DNA of 14,561 nt from an uncultured Pseudomonadota bacterium (GTDB taxonomy: Bacteria > Pseudomonadota > Gammaproteobacteria > Burkholderiales > SG8-41): assembly GCA_946885605.1 (NCBI GenBank), contig CAMPGR010000097.1:1-14561 (forward strand), read 5' to 3'. A program made the position numbers and the translations under genes. How positions within the stretch are numbered: position 1 is the stretch's first letter; each line of letters begins with the position of its first letter. Of the stretch, positions 8,127 through 14,561 are shown piece after piece. The notes beneath the pieces are model-generated. The model did no database searches, was not told where the DNA came from, and worked only from the letters and a program-made list of their open reading frames with translations.

Positions 8127-10433
8127 GTGCGAGCACGCGAGAAAAACGGCGACAGCCGCGCCGCCCCCAACCCGCTGCCCCCCCGCATCGCCGCGCGCCT
8201 GCGTGAATCGTGGTGGTTCGCGCTGATCGCGCTGGCCCTCTATCTGCTGCTCGTCCTCTACACCTACGACAAGAGCGACCCCGGCTGGTCGCACAGCGTG
8301 GACGCGTCGATCATCCACAACGCGGGCGGCGTGGCCGGCGCGTATATCGCCGATCTCATGCTGTATCTCTTCGGCATGTCCGCCTACTGGTGGGTGGTGT
8401 TCTGCGCCGCCGCGGTGTCCTGGGGCTTTCGCCGCATCGAAACCGTCCCTGAAACCGACCGCCGGTCGTATGTCGTGGCCGCGGTGGGTTGCGGGATGGT
8501 GCTGCTCGCGAGCAGCGGCATCGAGGCGGTGCGGCTCTACAGCCTCAGGGTCGCGCTGCCGCAAGCGCCAGGCGGCATCGTGGGCGCGCTGGTCGGCGAC
8601 GGTCTTGCGGCGCTTCTCGGCTTCACGGGCGGCACGCTCATCCTGCTCACCGTTTTCATCGCCGGCTTCGGGCTTTTCACCGGCATTTCGTGGTTGACGG
8701 TCATCGAGCGCATCGGCGGCTGGCTCGAAGACGGATGCCTTTACGTGATCCGCAAGTGGCAGGAGCGCATCGACAGGAAGGCGGGCGAGCAAGCCGTAAT
8801 CCACCGCGAAGAAGTCGTCGAGGAGGGCAGGCGAAAACTGGAGATCCGCGAGCCGATCCGCATCGAGCCGCCGGCGGTCGAGATCCCGAAGTCGCCGCGC
8901 GTCGAGCGCGAGAAACAGGTGCCGCTCTTCGAGGAGCTGCCCGATTCGCTGCTGCCCCCGCTGCATCTCCTCGACGCCCCGGAAAAGAACGTCGAAGTGC
9001 TTTCCACCGAGACCCTCGAATTCACCTCCCGCCTCATCGAGAAGAAGCTGCTCGACTTCGGCGTGGAGGTGAAAGTCGTCGCCGCGTATCCCGGACCCGT
9101 CGTGACGCGTTACGAGATCGAGCCCGCGGTCGGGGTGAAGGGAAGCCAGATCATCAACCTCGTGCGCGACCTCGCGCGCGCGCTCTCGGTCGTCAGCATC
9201 CGGGTCGTGGAAACGATACCCGGCAAGAGCTGCATGGGCCTCGAGATCCCGAACCCGACGCGCCAGATCGTGCGACTCGCCGAGATCGTGAGCTCGCAGG
9301 TTTACGCCGACATGAATTCCCCGCTCACGCTCGCGCTCGGCAAGGACATCGCGGGGAACCCCATCGTCGCGGATCTCGCGCGCATGCCGCATCTTCTCGT
9401 CGCTGGCACGACGGGCTCCGGGAAGTCGGTGGCAATCAACGCGATGATCCTCTCGCTCGTCTACAAGTCTCCGCCTTCGCAGGTGCGTCTCATCCTGATC
9501 GATCCGAAGATGCTCGAGCTGTCGGTCTACGATGGGATCCCGCATCTGCTCGCCCCGGTCGTAACCGACATGAGGCACGCAGCGAACGCGCTCAACTGGT
9601 GCGTGGCGGAGATGGAGCGCCGCTACAAGCTCATGTCGACGCTGGGCGTGCGCAACATGGGCGGCTTCAACCAGAAGGTGCGCGAGGCGATCAAGGCAAA
9701 AGCGCCGATACCGAATCCGCTCACCTCGACGCCGGAGAATCCCGAGCCACTGCATGAGATGTCGCTTATCGTGGTGGTCGTCGACGAGCTCGCCGACCTC
9801 ATGATGGTGGTCGGCAAAAAGATCGAGGAGTTGATCGCGCGCATCGCGCAGAAGGCGCGCGCCGCGGGCATCCACCTCATCCTCGCGACCCAGCGCCCGT
9901 CGGTGGATGTCATCACCGGCCTCATCAAGGCGAACATCCCGTCGCGTATCGCGTTCCAGGTCGCCGCAAAGGTCGACTCGCGCACCATTCTCGATCAGAT
10001 GGGCGCGGAAGCGCTCCTCGGGCAGGGCGATATGCTGTTCCTCCCTCCCGGCACCGGATTCACGCAGCGCGTGCACGGCGCGTTCGTTGCGGACCACGAG
10101 GTGCACAAGGTCGTCGATCACCTGAAGAAGCTCGCGCAGCCGCAGTACATCGAGAGCGTGCTGGAAGGGCCGGAGCCGGAAGGCGGCGAGGACGGCTTGA
10201 TCGAAGGAGGCGATGCGGAATCCGATCCGCTCTACGACCAGGCGGTTGCGATCGTGCTCAAGACGCGGCGCGCGTCGATCTCGCTCGTGCAGCGCCATTT
10301 ACGCATCGGCTACAACCGCGCTGCCCGCTTGATCGAGCAGATGGAGCGCGCCGGCATGGTCTCCGCGATGCAGACGAACGGCAATCGCGATGTGCTGGTG
10401 CCGGCATCGGCCGGGGACGCGGACGAGCGCTGA
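8127..10433 (+). CDS. ftsK: DNA translocase FtsK
   Basis: This 768-residue septal DNA pump clears chromosome ends from the division site and activates XerCD recombination at dif. The N-terminus has about four transmembrane segments (29-47, 72-100, 114-132, 168-192). A charged linker follows, much shorter than in E. coli and typical of short betaproteobacterial FtsK as I remember them. The motor has Walker A GTTGSGKS at 427-434, Walker [11 protein letters not shown] around D553, and [19 protein letters not shown]. The C-terminal gamma winged-helix domain (about 695-760, with [23 protein letters not shown]) reads the polar KOPS signal. The start is GTG 8127, because an in-frame stop lies at 8106-8108 and no ATG precedes TM1. 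GGAG at 8111-8114 is 12 bases away, rather distant. It is followed by lolA. Confidence 0.97.
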   Translation: MRAREKNGDSRAAPNPLPPRIAARLRESWWFALIALALYLLLVLYTYDKSDPGWSHSVDASIIHNAGGVAGAYIADLMLYLFGMSAYWWVVFCAAAVSWGFRRIETVPETDRRSYVVAAVGCGMVLLASSGIEAVRLYSLRVALPQAPGGIVGALVGDGLAALLGFTGGTLILLTVFIAGFGLFTGISWLTVIERIGGWLEDGCLYVIRKWQERIDRKAGEQAVIHREEVVEEGRRKLEIREPIRIEPPAVEIPKSPRVEREKQVPLFEELPDSLLPPLHLLDAPEKNVEVLSTETLEFTSRLIEKKLLDFGVEVKVVAAYPGPVVTRYEIEPAVGVKGSQIINLVRDLARALSVVSIRVVETIPGKSCMGLEIPNPTRQIVRLAEIVSSQVYADMNSPLTLALGKDIAGNPIVADLARMPHLLVAGTTGSGKSVAINAMILSLVYKSPPSQVRLILIDPKMLELSVYDGIPHLLAPVVTDMRHAANALNWCVAEMERRYKLMSTLGVRNMGGFNQKVREAIKAKAPIPNPLTSTPENPEPLHEMSLIVVVVDELADLMMVVGKKIEELIARIAQKARAAGIHLILATQRPSVDVITGLIKANIPSRIAFQVAAKVDSRTILDQMGAEALLGQGDMLFLPPGTGFTQRVHGAFVADHEVHKVVDHLKKLAQPQYIESVLEGPEPEGGEDGLIEGGDAESDPLYDQAVAIVLKTRRASISLVQRHLRIGYNRAARLIEQMERAGMVSAMQTNGNRDVLVPASAGDADER

Positions 10434-10519
10434 GCGGCGGCCAGAATTTCCGGCCGTGAAGGCTGTCTTACGGCAAGGCCGTTGCCGATAAACCAACCAC
10501 ACCCGTGCCAGGAACCTTC

Positions 10520-11125
10520 ATGCGCGCGCTTCTCTTCCTGCTTCTGTCGCTGTCTTTTTCCGCCCATGCATCCGGCATCGATCGGCTCAAGTCGTTTCTC
10601 GAGAACACGCATTCGGCAAGCGCCCGATTTGCCCAAATGGTGCTCGACCGCGACATGAAGCTGCTCCAGCAGGCGAGCGGCACCATGCAGTTCTCCCGCC
10701 CCGGAAAGTTCCGCTGGGTGTACGAGAAGCCGTACGAGCAGGTGATCGTGAGCGACGGGAAGCAGCTCTGGATCTACGACAAGGATTTGAACCAGGTGAC
10801 GGTGCGATCGCTCGACCGCGCGCTGGGGAGCAGTCCGGCGGCACTGCTCGCCGGCAAGGACGTGATCGAGGAGAATTACACGCTGAGGGACATCGGCAGC
10901 CAGGAAGGCCTCGAATGGGTCGAGGCGGTGCCCAAGCGCCAGGACACGGCGTTCGAGCGGGTGCGGATTGGCTTCGGCAAAACGGGTCTCGAAGCAATGG
11001 AGCTGCGCGACCAGTTCGGCCAGGTGACGGTCATCAAATTCGCCGACGTGCAGCGCAATCCGAAACTGCCGCCGGAGACTTTCGAATTCAAGCCGCCGCC
11101 CGGTGCGGATGTAATCCGTGAATGA
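10520..11125 (+). CDS. lolA: Outer-membrane lipoprotein carrier protein LolA
   Basis: This 201-residue periplasmic chaperone carries lipoproteins from LolCDE to LolB. It has a signal peptide MRALLFLLLSLSFSAHA (1-17) cleaved before SG, then the family segments FAQMVLDRDMKLLQQASGTMQFSRPGKFRW and YDKDLNQVTVR. The end, KLPPETFEFKPPPGADVI, is the conserved LolA C-terminus. ATG 10520 has AGGAA at 10510-10514, a good Shine-Dalgarno. The GTG at 10505 five codons earlier lacks one. Its stop overlaps the start of rarA by eight bases, indicating translational coupling. It lies 86 bases after ftsK. Confidence 0.95.
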   Translation: MRALLFLLLSLSFSAHASGIDRLKSFLENTHSASARFAQMVLDRDMKLLQQASGTMQFSRPGKFRWVYEKPYEQVIVSDGKQLWIYDKDLNQVTVRSLDRALGSSPAALLAGKDVIEENYTLRDIGSQEGLEWVEAVPKRQDTAFERVRIGFGKTGLEAMELRDQFGQVTVIKFADVQRNPKLPPETFEFKPPPGADVIRE

Positions 11126-12437
11126 CCTCTTCGCAAAACGTACGCCGCAGGCTCCACTCGCCGAAGCGCTGCGTCCGCGCACACTCGACGAAGTCGTCGG
11201 CCAGTCGCATCTCGTAGGCTCCGGCAAGCCGCTGCGGCTTGCGTTCGAAGCGAAGAAGCCGCATTCGATGGTCCTGTGGGGGCCGCCAGGCGTGGGCAAG
11301 ACCACGCTCGCGCGGCTCATGGCCGAAGCGTTCAACGCGGAATTCATCGCGATCTCCGCGGTATTTTCGGGCGTGAAGGACATACGCGAGGCGGTGCAGC
11401 GCGCGGAGCTCGCCTTGCAGCAGCACGGGCGGTCCACGATCCTGTTCGTCGACGAAGTGCATCGCTTCAACAAGGCGCAGCAGGACGCGTTCCTCCCGTA
11501 CGTGGAGCAGGGGCTCATCACCTTTGTCGGCGCGACGACGGAAAACCCGTCGTTCGAGGTGAACAGCGCGCTCCTGTCGCGCGCGGCGGTCTACGTTCTG
11601 CATCCGCTTACCGATGCGGAACTTGCACAGCTTTTCGATCGCGCGCGCTCGTATGCGCTGAAAGAAGTGGAGGTTGCACCGGACGCGCGGGATCTCATCA
11701 TCGCGTATGCCGACGGCGATGCGCGGCGGCTCCTCAATATGGTGGAGCAGATCGGCACGGCCGCATCCGAAGCCGGGACCCAAGCGATAGACGAGGCGTT
11801 TGCGCGTAACACGCTCACGCAGAACGTGCGCCGATTCGACAAGGGCGGCGACCAGTTCTACGACCAGATCTCCGCGCTTCACAAGTCGGTGCGCGGCTCC
11901 TCACCCGATGCGGCGCTTTACTGGTTCGTGCGCATGCTGGATGGCGGCGTCGACCCGCTCTATATCGGTCGGCGCATCGTGCGCATGGCGACCGAGGACA
12001 TCGGGCTCGCCGATCCGCGCGCGCTGCGTGTCGCGCTCGACGCCTGCGAGACTTACGAGCGGCTCGGCACGCCGGAAGGCGAGCTCGCGCTGGCGCAGGC
12101 GGTGATCTATCTCGCGGTGGCGCCGAAGAGCAACGCGGTGTACGTCGCCTACAACAACGCCCGCGAGCTCGTCGGCAAGGACAAGTCGCGCGCGGTGCCG
12201 GAGCATCTGCGTAACGCTCCCACGCGTCTCATGAAGGATCTCGGCTACGGCCGCGAGTATCGCTACGCGCACGACGAGCCGGAGGCCTACGCGGCGGGCG
12301 AACGCTATTTCCCGGACGGCATGACGCCGCCGAGCTTTTATTCCCCGACGTTGGAGGGCCTGGAAGCGCGCATCCGGGAAAGGCTCGAGCACCTGCGCGA
12401 GCTGGACCGCAAGGCGTCAAAGCCGCGCGAGTCCTAG
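11118..12437 (+). CDS. rarA: Replication-associated recombination protein A (AAA+ ATPase, MgsA/RarA)
   Basis: This is a 439-residue AAA+ ATPase related to clamp loaders and RuvB that acts at stalled replication forks. Seen: N-terminal PLAEALRPRTLDEVVGQSHL, Walker A GPPGVGKTT from 55, Walker B ILFVDEVHRF around 108-117, sensor 1 GATTENPSFEVNSALLSR from 138, and the C-terminal tetramerisation part with KSVRGSSPDAALYW, RIVRMATEDIGLADP and PEHLRNAPTRLMKDLGYG. The start is GTG 11118, since an in-frame TAA at 11112 rules out anything upstream and MNDLFAKRTPQAPLAE matches relatives. It overlaps lolA by eight bases. Confidence 0.96.
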   Translation: MNDLFAKRTPQAPLAEALRPRTLDEVVGQSHLVGSGKPLRLAFEAKKPHSMVLWGPPGVGKTTLARLMAEAFNAEFIAISAVFSGVKDIREAVQRAELALQQHGRSTILFVDEVHRFNKAQQDAFLPYVEQGLITFVGATTENPSFEVNSALLSRAAVYVLHPLTDAELAQLFDRARSYALKEVEVAPDARDLIIAYADGDARRLLNMVEQIGTAASEAGTQAIDEAFARNTLTQNVRRFDKGGDQFYDQISALHKSVRGSSPDAALYWFVRMLDGGVDPLYIGRRIVRMATEDIGLADPRALRVALDACETYERLGTPEGELALAQAVIYLAVAPKSNAVYVAYNNARELVGKDKSRAVPEHLRNAPTRLMKDLGYGREYRYAHDEPEAYAAGERYFPDGMTPPSFYSPTLEGLEARIRERLEHLRELDRKASKPRES

Positions 12438-12481
12438 ACGCTGATCGCCGGCGGAGGCTGGCCGGCATCCGCCAACTCCGC

Positions 12482-12487
12482 GATAAT
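12482..12487 (+). promoter_or_regulatory. Possible -10 element for serS
   Basis: GATAAT in the 90-bp rarA-serS gap matches five of six -10 bases. The best -35 candidate, CTGGCC at 12458-12463 with an 18-base spacer, is poor. serS may instead be read through from rarA. Confidence 0.28.
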
Positions 12488-12527
12488 TCGCCCTTTCCAT
12501 CTTCACCATCGCTCATTCGGGGAATAG

Positions 12528-13817
<1,290 letters not shown>

Positions 13818-13823
13818 GTGAAT

Positions 13824-13844
13824 CGTCCCTGAGAATCAGGGACG
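13824..13844 (+). other. Perfect stem-loop between serS and tRNA-Ser
   Basis: CGTCCCTGA (13824-13832) pairs fully with TCAGGGACG (13836-13844) around a GAA loop. It starts seven bases after the serS stop. No T-run follows, so it is not a canonical intrinsic terminator. It may protect the serS mRNA 3' end. It overlaps the likely tRNA promoter -35. Confidence 0.7.
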
Positions 13845-13857
13845 CACGTGGTAAAAT
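13829..13857 (+). promoter_or_regulatory. Probable promoter of tRNA-Ser
   Basis: CTGAGA (13829-13834; four of six matches) is followed by a 17-base spacer and TAAAAT (13852-13857; five of six), with TGG before the hexamer forming an extended -10. Transcription would start near 13864, giving a leader of about 49 bases before the mature tRNA. Confidence 0.5.
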
Positions 13858-13912
13858 TTCACTCTCTCGGAGAGGCGCGAAACCGAGCGCCCTCCAGGCT
13901 GCATCACAAAAC

Positions 13913-14002
13913 GGAGAGATGCCAGAGCGGTTGAATGGGCCGGTCTCGAAAACCGGTATACGCGCAAGCGTATCGTGGGTTCGAATCCCACTCTCTCCGC
14001 CA
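13913..14002 (+). tRNA. tRNA-Ser (anticodon CGA)
   Basis: This 90-nt class II tRNA reads UCG codons. The acceptor stem GGAGAGA (13913-13919) pairs with TCTCTCC (13992-13998), then discriminator G and an encoded CCA (14000-14002). The anticodon stem CCGGT/ACCGG holds the loop CTCGAAA, with CGA at 13947-13949. The long variable arm ATACGC-GCAA-GCGTAT identifies Ser. The T-arm is GTGGG-TTCGAAT-CCCAC. It lies directly after serS, and all stems are intact. Confidence 0.97.
13980..14002 (+). other. Possible attachment site at the tRNA-Ser 3' end
   Basis: The T-loop to CCA segment of tRNA genes is a usual target of tyrosine integrases. Here base composition changes sharply at 14003 and repeat-rich sequence plus an unrecognised ORF follow. 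No integrase and no second copy of the 3' end are visible within the window, so this is inference from position only. Confidence 0.3.
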
Positions 14003-14160
14003 ACTAGCATTGATTTATAAGGGATTTTCAGCAACTTCTAGCTGAGTCCCATCAAAAATCCCATCAGACTGCAAAGCGCGAGCGCGCTCGCTATTTGCCG
14101 CTGAAATAGCTATCCCACGCGCAGTAGAATGCGCTGAATTATTTTGCGCTCAGCGCCACT
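14003..14160. other. Low-GC, repeat-containing intergenic junction downstream of tRNA-Ser
   Basis: About 48 % GC by hand count, against roughly 60-70 % in lines I sampled elsewhere. It holds inverted GGGATTTT (14021-14028) and AAAATCCC (14055-14062), a nested pair TCAGC/GCTGA (14028-14032, 14041-14045), two direct TCCCATCA copies (14047-14054, 14059-14066), and a 28-bp imperfect palindrome (14071-14098). No gene is visible. The possible -10 TAGAAT at 14125-14130 lacks a good -35. Confidence 0.6.
14071..14098. repeat. 28-bp imperfect palindrome
   Basis: The core GCGAGCGCGCTCGC (14078-14091) is perfectly self-complementary. After two mismatched positions on each side it is flanked by GCAAA (14071-14075) and TTTGC (14094-14098), so 24 of 28 bases are paired. 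No T-run follows. It could be a protein-binding dyad or a processing hairpin. Confidence 0.7.
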
Positions 14161-14561
14161 ATGAAGATTCAATCCGAGCTTCCCTCGCCAGTCGATTTCT
14201 TTACGTCTGCCGGTCTGTACATTCCTTACGACTGCTCCGGGGACAAGGTCTGGCGTGCGGTCGATCTCATTTATTACCGCTCGACAATAGACGCATACTG
14301 CGTGGAGTGCGGGAAGGACTCGACCTTTCGCGGTCGACCTGGTGCCATTCCGCAGAATCTAGACCGAAAGCGATGGGTAGAGGCTCAGGCGCTCGTTTCC
14401 ATTGCGCCAATCGGCAGCGCCAAACTGGTCGTGCATATCCCGACGATCCCCTCCAGTGTTTACAAGATCGATTTTTCGTGCGCACGGGACGACCATTACC
14501 TCGTCTTCTTCGTCGCCGCTGGTCGCGAGTGCACGCCAGCCTGCGTCTTCGAGCGCCACGA
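14161..14561 (+). CDS. Hypothetical Cys-rich protein, N-terminal 133 residues (runs off the window)
   Basis: An open frame starts at ATG 14161 and has no stop before the window ends. It begins MKIQSELPSPVDFFTSAGLY. Visible features: C25; a C-x2-C pair (C47, C50) in DAYCVECGKDSTF; a later Cys-Ala-Arg-x2-His run (C107, H112) in FSCARDDHYLVFF; and C124 and C128. The spacing suggests a small metal-binding fold. There is no signal peptide or membrane segment. From loose memory it resembles uncharacterised proteins of mobile elements, but I cannot name a family. GC is about 57 %, lower than its neighbours. No Shine-Dalgarno is obvious, and the upstream frame is closed by TAG at 14125. Minus-strand frames here look like shadows. 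Confidence 0.6.
   Translation, partial: MKIQSELPSPVDFFTSAGLYIPYDCSGDKVWRAVDLIYYRSTIDAYCVECGKDSTFRGRPGAIPQNLDRKRWVEAQALVSIAPIGSAKLVVHIPTIPSSVYKIDFSCARDDHYLVFFVAAGRECTPACVFERH

Noticed and set aside
8118..10298. Very long minus-strand frame (726 codons) opposite ftsK
   Set aside because: It is rich in Arg, His and Asp with no domain, the pattern expected antisense to a high-GC gene. ftsK on the plus strand is unmistakable.
14267..14559. Two short minus-strand frames at the right edge
   Set aside because: They overlap the longer plus-strand frame starting at ATG 14161, have no motif, and look like shadows. The window end limits certainty.

Overview
The window is a high-GC stretch of chromosome, most likely from a betaproteobacterium (Burkholderiales or a related order). 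The evidence is gene content and order: smr and trxB on one strand; ftsK, lolA, rarA and serS on the other; and a nadE-glnB pair. From memory of the group this is a familiar betaproteobacterial layout, and no species can be named. Most of the window is ordinary housekeeping sequence. I found no defence locus, CRISPR array, transposase or biosynthetic cluster.

Layout. (1) 1-1400, plus strand: the C-terminal end of a major facilitator transporter, overlapped by a secreted PHB-depolymerase/feruloyl-esterase-like hydrolase. (2) 1366-2505, minus strand: a GNAT/FemAB-like acyltransferase (DUF482, COG3146 type) whose 3' end overlaps the esterase tail to tail. (3) 2642-4801, plus strand: glutamine-dependent NAD synthetase, then the nitrogen regulator GlnB (PII). 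(4) 4798-6352, minus strand: trxB followed by an Smr-domain protein, with the smr stop interlocking with the glnB stop. (5) 6568-8016, plus strand: a Crp-family regulator and an exported FecR-domain protein, closed by a strong intrinsic terminator. (6) 8127-13817, plus strand: ftsK, lolA, rarA and serS. (7) 13913-14002: tRNA-Ser(CGA), directly after its own synthetase gene. (8) 14003-14561: a compositionally different region with repeats and the start of an unrecognised Cys-containing protein. It looks like the edge of DNA inserted at the tRNA 3' end.

How the genes relate. NadE uses glutamine as its nitrogen donor and PII senses glutamine status, so their linkage is biologically sensible. FtsK (chromosome dimer resolution at division), LolA (lipoprotein transport), RarA (replication-fork maintenance) and SerS form a conserved but functionally mixed block. 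The Crp-FecR pair sits between trxB and ftsK, which I remember as neighbours in relatives. It may be a small signalling insertion.

Points most worth a second look: an in-frame 25-codon duplication in NadE that repeats the catalytic-cysteine motif; a palindromic -10-like element and a 14-bp perfect tandem repeat between the acyltransferase gene and nadE; and the tRNA-Ser junction with its novel ORF at the right edge.
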